64,000 nucleotides of DNA from Ahaetulla prasina (GCF_028640845.1 NC_080546.1:68043205-68107204); one strand, 5' to 3'; shown: positions 52,051 to 63,830, counted from the stretch's first letter. Numbers and translations: made by a program. The notes: generated from the sequence alone by a model not told the origin.

Positions 52051-53492
52051 GCTGGCCCCGCCAGACTTGGGCCAGATTTGGACTCCCTGATTGGGAAAAA
52101 TACTATCAGGCAGCAGCACTCACATGGATTAGAGAGTGGATTAATTTATAAAACAGGAGGCTGCTGGCACTGGAAGACATGACAGGCAAACAGGATGGCA
52201 CGCGATCCTTTGGGATGGGAAACATAAAGCTCACCAATACTTCCATAAACATCTCATCAGAAATGCTCTATTGGATGTTTGGATAAAAATTAAGCGACAA
52301 AATTAAATAGAAATTCCCAGTTGGCTGTCAACCCTAGAGATGTTTGTACATCCAAATTTCATGACATTAGGAAGGGTACATAATTACATAAAAAGACATA
52401 TTGAATGAAAAAGGAGAACTGAGGTCTAGACAGGACTTACAAAAAGAAGGGATAGAATTAGAATGGTGGGCATACCTTTAGGTCCTATCCCGATACTGAG
52501 AGATAAAAATGAATGGGGCATAAGGACCGAACCTATAGAATTGGATGAAATCCTACAAGGGGCAGATGTGCAGTTGATTAGGAAATTATACAAATATCTA
52601 CTGGATTACAACATGATAGAAGAGCAAGTGAAAGAGACCATGCTCACCTTGAGCAAGAATTTTGGATATGACATCGATCTAGATAGCTGGCAAAAACTAT
52701 GGGAGAGGAAGCTTACCCTAGCCACGGCATACAAGAAATTCAATACAAGATGTTTTACAGGTGGCATCTGCCACCCACAAGACTGGCCAAGATATGCAAA
52801 AATTCCTCACCGAAATGTTGGAAGTGCAAAGCAACACTAGGCACCTACTATCATATGTGGTGGGGATGCCCGAAAGCCAAGGACCTTTGCTTCCAAATAA
52901 AAAGGTGGCTAGAAGAGATGTTAAACCAGACAATAGATATGATGCCAGAACTCTTCCTTTTGGGCATAGTAAGGGATAATTACAAAAAAGAAGAAATATA
53001 TCTTATGGTACACATATTACAGCAGCGAGGTTGACCTACACACAAAATTGGAAATGCAGAGAGAACCCACAGGAGGAAGAAATAATCAATAAAATATTGA
53101 CCTGTGCAGAAATGGACAGGTTAACAATGGAGCTCAAAGATAAAGATGAATCAGAATTCTATGAAACTTGGAATAAGTTTTATAAATGGCTAGAGAAAAG
53201 GAGGAATGTAGGGATAGAGAATTAGAAACAAAGTGAAAAATAGGAGGAAAAATAAATAAAATATTATAAGAAATATTAGAAAGGAGTAAACAGGATTTTA
53301 ATAGATATGAAGAGAATATGTATGTAATTGGAGTGTGATTGAATGTACAAAAAAAGTATATATGGAATAAGCATGATGCTATATTGTATCTGCACAAAAG
53401 AAAAAGTGCTTGAAAAGTATTTACCAGACTAGCCGCACCATGTCTAACGTTTTTAAATTGTATATTTAATAAAACTTTTTTGGGGGAAAAAA
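52051..53492 (+). mobile_element. L1-B4: 5'-truncated L1-B, ORF2 C-terminal part
   Basis: Plus strand, starting in the post-RT region and ending in ATTTAATAAAACTTTTTTGG and a short A-run at 53492. It faces the 5' end of L1-B2. No target duplication was found. Confidence 0.78.
52463..53225 (+). pseudogene. L1-B4 ORF2 C-terminal region
   Basis: Three open pieces: GADVQLIRKLYKYLLDYNMI and NFGYDIDLDSWQKLWERKL (52463-52740). Then YKMFYRWHLPPTRLAKICKN with the knuckle-like CWKCKATLGTYYHMWWGCP (52740-53034). Then ILTCAEMDRLTMELKDKDES to the end at GIEN (53031-53225). Frameshifts occur near 52745 and 53030. This is the best view of the L1-B C-terminus. Confidence 0.82.
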
Positions 53493-54384
53493 AGATGTGT
53501 GGACTCCAACTCCCAGAGTTCCCCAGTCCCTGGGGAATCCCTACATCTTAAAAGTGGACAAGGTTGAGAAATGCTGCCTTGAAAAAAGAATCCAAGTTGC
53601 AAGAGATATTTGCTTCCGCCTCGAAAGATTTTCCCCAAAGAAAATGGGGAAGACACCGCATATCTGGAAGGGAGTTTGGAAGAACATATAAGAGAAAAGG
53701 AGCAAACAGGACATTTGGGGGGAAAATCTCGCTCAACAAGGAAAGCTAACTGGAGATGATCAAGTCCTGCAGAAGTGGCTAAATGGAGGGTAACATTCAC
53801 CGAATCAGATCTTCGGGGCCAGAGCTGCAGGAGGCTGCTGAGAAGCGGCTTCATTATGGTGCTCCCAAAGAAAGAGCAACAGAAGTGTCAGCATGCCTCT
53901 GATCGATGTTTAAGAAAACAAAAACCCAATTCCATCTGTTTGAAGAGATTGGTAATTTTTACTAAACACGTCAGATTGCAATGAAAGCTAAGCCAGAACT
54001 GAAGGTATACTATAAACACAGACGTCATATCCTCTCCTGACCCCTCCTCCCACCAGAGTTCAAACAGTTATAATCCAATGTTGTTTCCCTCCTTGGCCAC
54101 GTGTAGTTTCACTTCCGATATTCTCCCTCTGTCAATCTTCTGGATGGAATGCGAAGCAGGCAACTCCCATTACATTCACGCGCCAAATCAGTTCAAACGT
54201 CTGTTTGAAAGACTATCTCCTCCTACACCTGTAATGACAGCCGAATGCTGGCAACAGTACAAACCTCCCCCCTCCCCCATAAATCATGTAAGACATTCAG
54301 TAAGAAGAAAACCTTTAACGAAGTAATAAAACAGTAAAACAGTCCAGTAGGTGAAATACACTTAAAATAAAGCGGAAGCTGACA
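53493..54384 (-). repeat. Possible 3' LTR region of gypsy G5
   Basis: On the minus strand the sequence after the G5 chromodomain reads GAAGCAGGGCCGAA then TGTCAGCTTCCGC (start at 54384), suitable for an LTR start after a purine-rich tract. The other end is not clear and may be cut by L1-B4. A piece at 53495-53530 (TGTGGACTCCAACTCCCAGA) resembles a common sauropsid interspersed repeat. There is no coding signal. Confidence 0.35.
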
Positions 54385-55770
54385 TTCGGCCCTGCTTCAA
54401 AAAAAAGACGTTAGTCCTGGAAAAGAAAAGAGAAATGTTAGGGTTTATCAGGATATTTGTCATAAAATTGTGCTAGCTTTTTGGGCTCACGAACATCTTC
54501 TATGTTAACTCATTCTGCTTGTGATGGAGGAAAGTGTTTCCAAGCTACCAAATATTGGATTTTATTTCTATATTTTCTAGAGTCTAGGATTTCCTTACCT
54601 TCAAAAAGTTCGTCCCCTTTTATGAGGATTGGTACTGGAGGCTTAGTAGGATTAGCCCTAAGGGAGGATGTGTGTTCAGGTTTCACCAAGTTAATGTGTA
54701 AAACTGTGTGAATTCTTCTCAAAGTTTTTGGTAGTTCTAGTTGGACAGTCACTGGATTAATGATTTTCACAATGAGGAACGGTCCCACATATTTGGGTCC
54801 AAGCTTTTCTTTTTATTTCTGTGTAGTTTGCAAATATTTAGTGGATAAGAAAACTTTATCTCCTATTTGGAATTTTTTCTCTGGGGCTCTTTTTTTATTT
54901 GCTTGTTTCTTGTGTGCACGATGTGCATCATCTATTGCTTTGCGTGTAATTTTCCATGTACTTTGCAATTGGTCTATCCATTCAGCCAGTGATGGAATGG
55001 ATGGTTTTTCTTCAGGAAGTTCAGGAATGGGGACAAAATCCTGACCTGAAGCCACTTTGAATGGGGTGAACCCAGTACTGCTATGAACAGAATTATTGTA
55101 GGCTACTTCAGCAAAAGGTAGTAAGTCCGCCAAATTATCTTGTTGATAATTAATGTAACATCTTAGATATTGTTCTAGTACCGAGTTTGAGCGTTCACAA
55201 CCTCCATTAGTTTGAGGATGGTGGGCGGAGCTTAGTCCTTGGGCGGAGCCTATCAGCCGTAAAAAACTCTTTCCAAAATTGGGAAGTGAATTGCACCCCC
55301 CGGTCTGAGATTATCCGTTCTGGAACTCTATGTAGTCTGTAGACGTGTTGCACAAATAGCTTTGCCAAAGTTTTTGAAGAAGATATTTTAGAACAAGGGA
55401 TGAAATGCACTTGTTTGGAGAACAGGTCTGTAACTACCCAGATTACTGTATGGCTACCACTTTCAGGCAACTCCACTATGAAATCCATGGATATTTCTTT
55501 CCATGGGGCTCCTGGCCGAGCTACTGTTTGAAGCAACCCAGGAGGCTTCCCTGGAGGTCTCTTTGCTGCTGCACAGACAGCGCAACTTTTTATATAAGAT
55601 TCAATGTCCTTCTTAAGCCTTGGCCACCAGAATTGTCTTTTCAAGAGGTATAATGTTTTCACGAACCCAAAATGTCCCGCCATTTTAGCATCATGGCAGC
55701 ATTGAAGTATGGTTTTTCTCAGAGCTGCAGGGACATATAATTTTCTTCCTGACTCCATTATCTCAAACAA
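54385..55770 (-). pseudogene. Gypsy G5 integrase and chromodomain
   Basis: In element order: SGRKLYVPAALRKTIL, the zinc-binding HDAKMAGHFGFVKTLYLLKR ending in SYIKSCAVCAAAKRPPGKPP (55770-55560). Core motifs WKEISMDFIVELPESGSHTV, VVTDLFSKQVHFIP and ERIISDRGVQFTSQFWKEFF follow, with two of the three D,D-E residues visible. After a break come PFAEVAYNNSVHSSTGFTPF, QIGDKVFLSTKYLQ, GPFLIVKIINPVTVQLELPK and the chromodomain KEILDSRKYRNKIQYLVAWK (54610-54550). It is better preserved than G1 or G2. A CR1/Jockey-like LINE separates it from RNase H at 58649. Confidence 0.88.
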
Positions 55771-55774
55771 AGAA

Positions 55775-56290
55775 TATCAAGTCTATCGATCAGATCGTGA
55801 AAACCGAAGAGGTGGTGGAGTGGCTATCTTTTACAAAAAGTCACTGAATCTAAAAAATATCCAAGTAGCACATAAACTCTCTCTTCCTGAAACTATTGTA
55901 TGCAACCTATCCCTTGACACTACTCTTCGATTCTTACTATGCTACAGAGCCCCTGACTATGACATTACCCATGCAAATATACTAACCTCAATGCTAACAT
56001 GGGCTACCTCTTGCCCATATCCTCTCATCTTCCTGGGTGACCTAAATCTACCTCTCATTAACTGGACAACTAATGAATGTTCAACTGACCCAATCCATAC
56101 TACACTATACAACGCTGTTACAAACCTAGGTCTTGAACAACTTGTAACTAACAATACAAGACTCAACACTGCCTTGATCTCATCTTCTGCAACAATTCAA
56201 ACTCAATTTATGGACTACAAATTAAAGAACCTTTTTCCAACAGTGACCACTGCATGATTGATTTTCGTCTCAATATACGTCCATACTTAA
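55775..56290 (+). pseudogene. Endonuclease of the CR1/Jockey-like LINE
   Basis: One frame reads YRSDRENRRGGGVAIFYKKS, LRFLLCYRAPDYDITHANIL, PLIFLGDLNLPLINWTT (D-x-N) and LYNAVTNLGLEQLVTNNTRL. After a frameshift near 56185 the motif SDHCMIDFRLN appears in the next frame. The N-terminal TETWL motif is missing through truncation. Confidence 0.83.
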
Positions 56291-56879
56291 ATCGTCATAT
56301 CAACAGTACTCCCAACTACAACTTCAAATAAGCCAATTACGACCTTATAAACAACGATCTTTCATTTCTGGACTGGCAAAATCTGTTTGCAACCTGCATA
56401 ACCGCTGAAGACCACTATAGAGTCTTCCTACTTGAAATCAATAGAGTCATTAAACTATATGTACCACAAATGACTACCATGATCAAGAAAAACAAACTAC
56501 CCATATCAATAAAAAAGCTTCAATCAAAAAAAAATCCCTCTGGAAAAGAAACAAAAAAGGCTATGTTACAAATTTCAAAAACTGCTACAGAAACATATGC
56601 AACCAAATAAAAACTGAATGCACAAATTACCACACCAAGCAAGAAGAGAATCTTCTGCGCACAAATTCCAATCGTGCCTTTTATAATTTTGTTAATAATA
56701 AACTTAAAGACTCTAGATCCATCCCACCACTAAAAGATTCTAACAACAAAGAATGCAATGACGAAACAGTTAAAGCAAACTTCTTCAACATTTTTTTTGG
56801 CTCAGTTTTTGTTAACTCCGATAACACATATCCGACATTCCACAAACGTACCAGCAATGATTATGATGATTTAACTCAT

Positions 56880-58400
56880 ATAGATTTCACAGAAGACAAC
56901 ATTGGAAAAGCTCTTCACAACTTAAAACCATCGCTATCTATTGGACCCGATGGACTATGTGCATACTTCTTAAAAAAACTTTCCATTAATTTAGCAGAAC
57001 CCCCAAGTATTATCTTTGATAAAGCATTCACTACCAGTTCTCTTCCCAAACTTTGGTCACTAGCCACAGTCATCCCTATCTTCAAAAAAGGAGACCCCAG
57101 CTTAGTCGAAAACTACAGACCGATCTCCCTTTGCTGCATCACCTGCAAAGTCATGGAATCTATCATCAACCAATCCATTACCTCACACTTAGAAACAAAC
57201 AACCTACTCTCCAACAAACAATTTGGTTTCAGAAAAAAATTATCATGTAACTTACAATTTCTCCACTGCAAAAACAAATGGACTTCAAATTTTGATCAAG
57301 GCAAATCAATAGATGCAATCTACATAGACTTCTGCAAAGCTTTTGACTCAGTAGTACATGACAAACTTCTCCTAAAACTAATATCTTATAGCATCTCAGG
57401 ACCCCTCCACAAATGGATATCTGCTTTTCTGTCTAACAGACAACAAGTGGTCAAAATTGGCAATGCTTTATCAAATCCTGTTCCTGTCAAGAGTGGCGTT
57501 CCTCAAGGCAGCATTCTTGGACCAACACTCTTTATACTATACATTAATGATCTTTGTGACCATATCTCAAGTAATTGTGTTCTCTTTGCTGATGATGTCA
57601 AACTATTTAACATCACAGACAATACTTCTATCATTCAAAACGACCTTGATCATCTAACCGCTTGGTCTAAAAATTAGCAGCTCCAAATTTCAACCAGCAA
57701 ATGCTCAGTCTTACATATAGGAAAAAAGAACCCAAAAACTAAGTACATACTAGATGGACATTACCTTACAGACGACCCCCATCCTGTTAAAGACCTTGGA
57801 GTTTTCATGTCAAATGATCTAAGTGCCAAAGCCCACTGCGACTACATAGCAAAAAAAGCTCTAAGAGTTGTAAACCTAATTTTGCGTAGCTTCTTTTCCA
57901 AAAACACCACACTACTAACCAGAGCATATAAAACATTTGCTAGACCAATTCTAGAATACTGCTCGCCTGTTTGGAACCTTCACCACATCTCTGACATCAA
58001 TACAATTGAACGTGTCCAGAAATATTTTACAAGAAGAGTTCTCCATTCCTCTGAAAACAATAGAATACCCTATCCCACCAGACTCGAAATCCTAGGCTTA
58101 GAAAACTTGGAACTCCGTCGCCTTCGACAAGACCTAATCTTAACTCACAGAATCATCTATTGTAATGTCCTTCCTGTTAAAGACTACTTCAGCTTTAATT
58201 GCAATAATACTAGAGCAACTAATAGTTTTAAACTTAATGTCAACCGCTTTAATCTAGATTGCAGAAAATATGACTTCTGTAACAGAATCATCAGTGCTTG
58301 GAATACTTTACCTGACTCTGTTGTCTCTTCCCACAATCCTAAAAGTTTTATCCAAAAACTTTCTACTATTGACCTCACCCCATTCCTAAGAGGACCATAA
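56880..58400 (+). pseudogene. RT of the CR1/Jockey-like LINE
   Basis: RT start in broken frames (LKPSLSIGPDGLCAYFLKKL; VIPIFKKGDPSLVENYRPIS). Then an open piece 57153-57677 with QFGFRKKLSCNLQFLH, IDAIYIDFCKAFDSVVHDKL (catalytic Asp), VKSGVPQGSILGPTLFILYI and CVLFADDVKLFNI (catalytic pair intact), ending at one stop. Finally 57807-58400 carries ERVQKYFTRRVLHSSENNRI, LEILGLENLELRRLRQDLIL and AWNTLPDSVVSSHNPKSFIQ to a natural end. Only three or four disruptions in total, so it is relatively young. Confidence 0.85.
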
Positions 58401-58648
58401 GGGGCATGCATAAGCACACAAATGTGCCTACCGTTCCTGTCCTATTGTTTTTCTTTTCTTCTTTCTATATATATGCTTATATATATATGCTTATATATGC
58501 TAATATATATAAGCATATATATATGCTTATATATGCTTATATATATATATGCTTATATTTACTCATATAAGTTTATATACTATATAATCTTTTGTATGAT
58601 TCCTACATATATTGTTGTGACAAAATAAATAAATAAATAAATAAATAA

Positions 58649-59310
58649 ATTTTGCCCCCACCCAAGCCAGTTCATCGCGAAGAGTGCTTTCATGTGAATG
58701 GGTCGTCCTTGTTTAAGGCTTCCTTGAGCAACTTGGTGAGATCTTCTGGTAGCGCAGCATCAGTTTGTGCTTGGCTATGGGTAATTGCCGGGGCAGCTAG
58801 TTGTTGAACTGGGACTATAGGGCGTGCTACTTCCTTGCGAGCACTATTGTACTGAGGCAATTGGAAAGGGCATCCGCCAAGAAGTTTTTTCCCCCAGGAA
58901 TGTTTCGCAAGGAAAAATTAAAACGGTTAAAGTATTGGGCCCATCGAGCTTGCTTTGGCAATAGTTTTCTGGGAGTTTTCAGGGCCTGTAATTTTTTATG
59001 ATCTGTCCACACCTCAAAAGGGTGTTTGGTCCCCTCCAAGAATTGTCTCCATGTTCGGACGGCCCAGTGCACTGCAAAAGCTTCTTTCTCCCAGATGGCC
59101 CATCTCTGCTCTGTTTCAGTGAGCTTATGAGATGTGTACGCGTATGGTTGAAGCTCACCTTTAGCATTGTTTTGGAGTAAGACTGCTCCGAGTGCTACAT
59201 CACTAGCATCTGCTTGAACCACGAATGGGGACTCCATGTCAGGATGCTTGAGGACCGGCTCAGTGGCAAACAATCGCTTCAGCTTTTCAAAAGCGGCCTG
59301 ACACTCCACT
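58649..59310 (-). pseudogene. Gypsy G5 RNase H
   Basis: An open stretch (59309-58827): CQAAFEKLKRLFATEPVLKH, FVVQADASDVALGAVLLQNN (catalytic Asp in ADAS), YAYTSHKLTETEQRWAIWEK (catalytic Glu in EKEA), AVRTWRQFLEGTKHPFEVWT (TDHK motif next) and GKNFLADALSNCLS (catalytic Asp in ADALS). All four catalytic acids appear present. The rest to 58649 is the RNase H to integrase linker. Confidence 0.87.
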
Positions 59311-60340
59311 GACCACTTAGTGATAAGGAAGGCTTGAGTTTAGTATTCCCTTTTGTTTTGATGAGATTGGTGATTGGCAGGGCAATATCAGCAAACAAGG
59401 GAATGAACTGGCGATAGAAGTTAGGAAACCCCAGGAAACTTTGTAACTGATTGCAGGTGCGAGGGAGTGCCCACTCTAGTACTGCCTGGACTTTTCCTGG
59501 GTCCATCTCCAACCTGTCAGAGGAAATATGGTGTCCCAGATAATTGATTTTCGTTTGATGAAATTCACACTTAGACAATTTTGCATAAAGCTCAGCGGCC
59601 AGTAATTTTTTGAGTACTGCTCTCACTAGCTTCACATGCTCCTCCATGATCTCTGTGTAGATGAGTATGTCATCAAGATAAACAGAGAACCCCTTTAAAA
59701 AATGTTAACGGAGCACTTCATTTATTAGTTGCATGAAAACTGCAGGGACCCCTTGCAATCCAAAAGGGCCTCTGGTGGATCAGCAGACTAAGTCTGTCTG
59801 TTATTAACACAGCTGCTTGTAATTACTGCAAGTTCAAGTCCCACCAGGCCCAAGGTTGACTCAGCCTTTCATCCTTTATAAGATAGGTAAAATGAGGACC
59901 CAGATTGTTGGGGGCAATAAAAGTTGACTTTGGTATATAATATACAAATGGATGAAGACTATTGCTTAACACAATGTAAGCTGCCCTGAGTCTTCGGAGA
60001 AGGGCGGGATATAGATTCAAATTTTAAAAAAAAAGGAAGAACTCGGAATTGGAAGCAACCAAGGGGACAATTGAATGCCGTTTTCCATTCATCCCCTTCT
60101 TTTATGCACACTCTGTAATATGCTTCACGTAAGTCCAGTTTGGTAAAGAATTTTCCTTTGGCTAAGTGGGCAAGCATCTCCTTCATAAGAGGCATGGGGT
60201 ACACATTCTCCACGCACACACAATTTAAGTTTCTATAGTTCACTATTAAGTGAAAAGTGCCATCTTTCTTTTCCCGGAACATGACTGGCGCTGCAACCCG
60301 AGGCCTAGCTGGTTGAATGAATCCTCACTCCAAATTTTTA
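59279..60340 (-). pseudogene. Gypsy G5 reverse transcriptase, split by a SINE
   Basis: The upstream part (60340-60041) reads FREKKDGTFHLIVNYRNLNC, NVYPMPLMKEMLAHLAKGKF and FTKLDLREAYYRVCIKEGDE (first catalytic Asp). SINE S2-b sits at 59768-60040. The downstream part (59767-59279) reads GVPAVFMQLINEVL, FSVYLDDILIYTEIMEEHVK (catalytic YLDD), KCEFHQTKINYLGHHISSD and LQSFLGFPNFYRQFIPLFAD. One or two stops besides the SINE. Confidence 0.87.
59768..60040 (+). mobile_element. S2-b: tRNA-derived SINE with an L2-type 3' end
   Basis: A nearly identical sister of S2-a: GGCCTCTGGTGGATCAGCAG, B box GTTCAAGTCC, GACCCAGATTGTTGGGGGCA, then TAAGCTGCCCTGAGTCTTCG and GAGAAGGGCGGGATATAGAT, and an A-run to about 60038. 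AAAAGG is present at both edges and may be a short target duplication. It is inserted in the RT of gypsy G5, opposite to the host element's sense. Confidence 0.88.
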
Positions 60341-60963
60341 TCTATAAAGTTTCGCAATTCTCCCAATTCTTTCTGGGTCATGGGGTATGATTTCGGTTTC
60401 GGGAGTTTCACCTCTGGAAGAATGTCTATAGCACAGTCTGTAGGCCTATGGGGAGGTAGCATGTCAGAGGCCTTTTCACTAAACACCTCTCGTAGGTCCC
60501 AGTACTCTTTAGGAATTTTTTCCTCCCCCTCCAGCCATTCAAACATCGACCCCAGTATCTCAGCGGATTTGGGGTCAGGGGGTTGTAAAGCTATCTTCTC
60601 CTTCTTTTGCGCCCTTATACGGAGTCGCAACACCCCCGTTCTCCAGTTTATTTTTGGGTTCCATTTCCAGAGCCACAAGAGACCCAGTACGAGTGGCTTG
60701 TCCATCCCTGGGGCCACAATAAAGTTTATGATTTCTCGGTGGTCTCCTATGTTCATCTCTATGGGTTCTGTCACAAAGGGGGCTGGGCCTCCTTCCGCCA
60801 CCAACCCATCTAGCTGGCAAAATGCTATGGGCCTGCTCAACGTTTTTAGCTTTAGTTCCATTTTCTCTACCACCTCGGGGCTGATGATACATCGGGTACA
60901 CCCAGAGTCTAAGAGGGCTAGCATTTCCCCCTGCATTCCCAAGGATGGGATGCACAGTTTCAC
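60341..60963 (-). pseudogene. Gypsy G5 aspartic protease and RT start, long open frame
   Basis: The whole 212-codon frame (60963-60325) is open: MKLCIPSLGMQGEMLALLDS, then GCTRCIISPEVVEKMELKL (catalytic DSG), VTEPIEMNIGDHREIINFIV (flap side), DKPLVLGLLWLWKWNPKINW, the linker, and PTDCAIDILPEVKLPKPKSY with MTQKELGELRNFIDKN, the RT entrance. This is the best-kept gypsy protease in the window, comparable in layout to G1 at 955. Confidence 0.86.
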
Positions 60964-61476
60964 TGGAACGCTAAGGGGGCCCTCTTTCTAACTCACCAGG
61001 AGATCCTTGTCTGAATCCGAAGATGGCTCGCTGTCATCTGAACTGGAAGGAGTCCCTAGTTCTTCCTCGATGGAAGAAGTGTTCTTGGTGACATCCGCTC
61101 CCCTTTTTGCAGCCTCTCGTGTTTTAGTTTCCGCCTGCACTGTTGCTTTTCTGCCACTAGGGGTTCATCTTTGGCGTCAGCTTTGCACGACAACCAGCCG
61201 CTCAGTGGCCTTCCTTTCCACATCTGAAACAGCCTGTGGTTTTCTTCTTCCCAGCTTCCGCTGCGGGAAAATCCTTGGGCGGTCCTCTCTGGAATTGAGT
61301 TGGGGTCTGCTTCCAAGCACGATCACTTCACAGGCGGTCCTTGGCTAGATCAATCTCCATTTCTGCTGCCAGGGTGTACAAGCCATGCAGGGTAGTCGGG
61401 GATGCTCGGGCTCTGCACAATTTATATAAATCCCCGTTTAAGCCGTCTTTATATATGTCCAAAAGAGCCACTTCCG
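60964..61476 (-). pseudogene. Gypsy G5 gag C-terminal part with zinc knuckle
   Basis: On the minus strand near 61236-61185 one frame reads GCFRCGKEGH, a stop, then AAGC, a C-x2-C-x4-H-x4-C nucleic-acid-binding knuckle with one stop inside. An acidic/basic linker leads to the protease at 60963. Upstream gag (LLDIYKDGLNGDLYKL, ending at PEV) is cut at 61476 by L1-A5. Confidence 0.75.
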
Positions 61477-62123
61477 GATGACTTCCGGTTTGGCACCGTA
61501 GGTGATGGCGGTGATCTTTACGATCACCAACCTCTGGATTATGTGGAATCGCTAGGACAGCTTAAATCTGCTGTCCAGCGGTTCGGAAAACCCCCTCTTC
61601 GGGAGAAGGAGAAGGTGGTGAGCTGAGGGCAGAGGTTGAATTTCCCTAAAGCCCCTGAGAAAAAAGGGGTTTGAAGGGTTAAGTTCCCTCCAGTAACCCG
61701 AAGTGCTCCAGATCCGAGGATTCTTCTGCTTTGGCGGAACCAATCACCACGACCAAACGCCAAGATTTATTTTGGACAATAAAGGATTATACCGGACAGA
61801 ACGAAAGTGGGAGAACTTTATGCAAGTAGCCAAGCCGATTCCCCGATACTTTGTAACAAGTTTGAAAACAGTAAAAAAATGGAGGCGAATTGTTAACAAG
61901 TTAACGAGTGGAAAGCGAAAGTGATACTTTCAGCGTTGTCGTCTGCAGTTGGTAATTTGCATGTTACTTGCTGCTTTAACTTTTAACTCTTTGCTGCCTG
62001 CTGATAGAATCTAGAATCTAGGAGATTTTAAATATTGCTTTAAAAGACTGTGTTTCTCAGAAGTTAAGAAGATTTAAAGTGAATATTAAGTTGGAAATAA
62101 ATAAATAAATAATTTTATAGAAG

Positions 62124-63020
62124 ATGGCAGCCAAACAATTAAAGTCTACTGTAACAAAGAGCTCTGGAACTTTATCAGCTGGTGCCTCTCCAGCTCATAC
62201 AGCAGAGACTAGAACATTGAATTTAGAGGCGTTACAAGAGAACTTAAAAGGCTTTATAGAAGAAAAATTTAAAGTAATAACTGATGAGATGTCTGAAATG
62301 AAAGAGCAGATATCAGAAATTCAAGTGGAAAATAAAGAAGTTAAGGAAGGATTTGTAATGGCAGTACGAAGTTTGGCAACGAATGTGATTTTATTGGAAG
62401 AGGAGGTTGAAGAAATTAAGCAACATAATTTAAAATTAGAAAATAAAATGGATGAATTTCAAAGTAAAATGGAAAAAACAGAGGATGAAATAGTTTTGAT
62501 ACAATATAGAAATATGGAATTTGCTCTTAGAATTCGAGGTTTGAAAGAAAATAAGGAAGAGAATTTAAGGGAAATTTTTTCTGAAGTATTTGCTGAGATA
62601 TTAGCAGCTCGTCCAGCAGATGTGGCTTATCAAATTGAAAAAATATATCGTGAATTCTTGGATAGCAAGGCAAAAAAGTTGCCAAGGGATGTTGTTATTT
62701 ATTTTACAAACAGAACAGTGAGAAATCAGATTTTGCAAGCTTCATATAAGGGGGAGAAGATTCAGATTGCTGGTCAAGATATCTTGATATTAAAGGAAAT
62801 TCCACCAAAAATGTTAAGGGCTAGGAAGGAATTTGCCTTCCTGGTGAATGAACTTAAAAAACATCAGATTGAATATAGATGGGATATTCCAACTGGTATA
62901 ATAGTATATTATGCAGGAAAAGTACATCGTTTCAATACGGTTGGAAAAGCAAGAGAATTTTATGTTGAGGTATTAAAAGTTGGAAGTCTTCCCCATTGGA
63001 AGCTAGAAGAAGGAGGCTGA
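62124..63020 (+). CDS. L1-A5 ORF1, 298 open codons
   Basis: Best ORF1 in the window: nucleic-acid chaperone that coats L1 RNA in the known system. MAAKQLKSTVTKSSGTLSAG head. Coiled coil about residues 45-120 (EMKEQISEIQVENKEVKEGF, EEEVEEIKQHNLKLENKMDE). RRM about 125-195 (IQYRNMEFALRIRGLKENKE). C-terminal domain about 195-285 (LPRDVVIYFTNRTVRNQILQ, LILKEIPPKMLRARKEFAF, EYRWDIPTGIIVYYAGKVHR). A frameshift at about 63000 gives an early stop. The ordinary basic tail continues in another frame (63022-63284). Confidence 0.88.
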   Translation: MAAKQLKSTVTKSSGTLSAGASPAHTAETRTLNLEALQENLKGFIEEKFKVITDEMSEMKEQISEIQVENKEVKEGFVMAVRSLATNVILLEEEVEEIKQHNLKLENKMDEFQSKMEKTEDEIVLIQYRNMEFALRIRGLKENKEENLREIFSEVFAEILAARPADVAYQIEKIYREFLDSKAKKLPRDVVIYFTNRTVRNQILQASYKGEKIQIAGQDILILKEIPPKMLRARKEFAFLVNELKKHQIEYRWDIPTGIIVYYAGKVHRFNTVGKAREFYVEVLKVGSLPHWKLEEGG

Positions 63021-63021
63021 A

Positions 63022-63400
63022 GTGAAGGAAAGAGAAGTGAAGCAGGTACAAGAACAGATTGTGATGGAAGAAGATTTATTACAAGTGTTGGAAATACCTA
63101 CGACAGGTTTAGATTCAAAAGAACAAAGGCTGACAAGAGCTGCTGCTAAACGCAAGGAACAAGAGATGAAGGCACAACAACAACTGGCAACTACTACAAC
63201 GGAAACAGTGGGAGGAGCAAGGCCTAAAGTAAAATGTGATCTGTTGGTGTTCCAAAAGTTTCCTTGGCCGATAATGGCAATTAAACTATTATCTTGGAAT
63301 GTTAATGGCCTGAATTCACCGAGAAGAGAAGGAAAGTATTTCATTATTTGAAACAATTTAAAATGACATTACCTGTTTACAAGAAACACATATTAGATCT
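63022..63400 (+). pseudogene. L1-A5 ORF1 tail and ORF2 start
   Basis: The displaced ORF1 tail reads VMEEDLLQVLEIPTTGLDSK, EQRLTRAAAKRKEQEMKAQQ and TETVGGARPKVKCD, as in L1-A1. ORF2 starts MAIKLLSWNVNGLNSPRREG at 63274, overlapping the ORF1 TAA (63282-63284) by 11 nt. A small deletion gives HYLK-to-stop at 63350. The frame DITCLQETHIRS follows, then the internal deletion. Confidence 0.82.
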
Positions 63401-63830
63401 TGCTAAATGTTGAGATGCGATTGTGAAGATGCTACTTATTACCATATATGGTGGACTTGTAAAAAGTTAAAGCATTTTGGATTAAAGTATGGTGGATCAT
63501 GCAGAATATTTTGAAAAGAAGATTAAGTTTACTCCGCAGTTCTTTCTACTAGGAATAATTATGGACTATACAGCTATAGAGACTAAATTGATTTTGAACT
63601 TAATAACAGTCGCAAGACTTTTGATTGCTCAGTATTGGAAGAAAGAAGAATTACCTACAATCAAGAATGGACACTCAAAGTATCAAATCTGGCAGAGATG
63701 ACAAAATCTCCGCTACTTGAAAGACTATATACTAGAAAAATATATTTTAGAATGGAAAATGTGGATTGATTATATTTAAAATAAGTATCAGATAAAAAAA
63801 TATCGAATAGCATATGAGTAAATTTAGGAA
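63400..63830 (+). pseudogene. L1-A5 ORF2 C-terminal remnant
   Basis: Codons for RCDCEDATYYHIWWTC (the first Cys pair of the knuckle is damaged), KIKFTPQFFLLGIIMDYTAI, ETKLILNLITVARLLIAQYW and KKEELPTI, with frame slips near 63465 and 63660. Nearly the same as 21541-21960 in L1-A4. The endonuclease body and RT are missing. Confidence 0.82.

Larger units (their letters stand above)
55771..58648 (+). mobile_element. CR1/Jockey-like LINE inserted in gypsy G5
   Basis: A plus-strand LINE with endonuclease, RT and a 3' end in GTTGTGACAAAATAAATAAA with an (AAAT)n tail (58623-58648). It is 5'-truncated within the endonuclease, though nearly all of it is present. Gypsy codons border both sides. Its RT differs from the L2 copies and from the (AATAG)n LINE, so it is a third Jockey-superfamily lineage here. 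A (TATATATGCT)n repeat occupies 58470-58560 in its 3'UTR. Confidence 0.85.

Noticed and set aside
63385..63410. Spliced-transcript origin of the L1-A5 internal deletion
   Set aside because: The acceptor side in a sibling ends in AG, but the donor side has no GT at the breakpoint.
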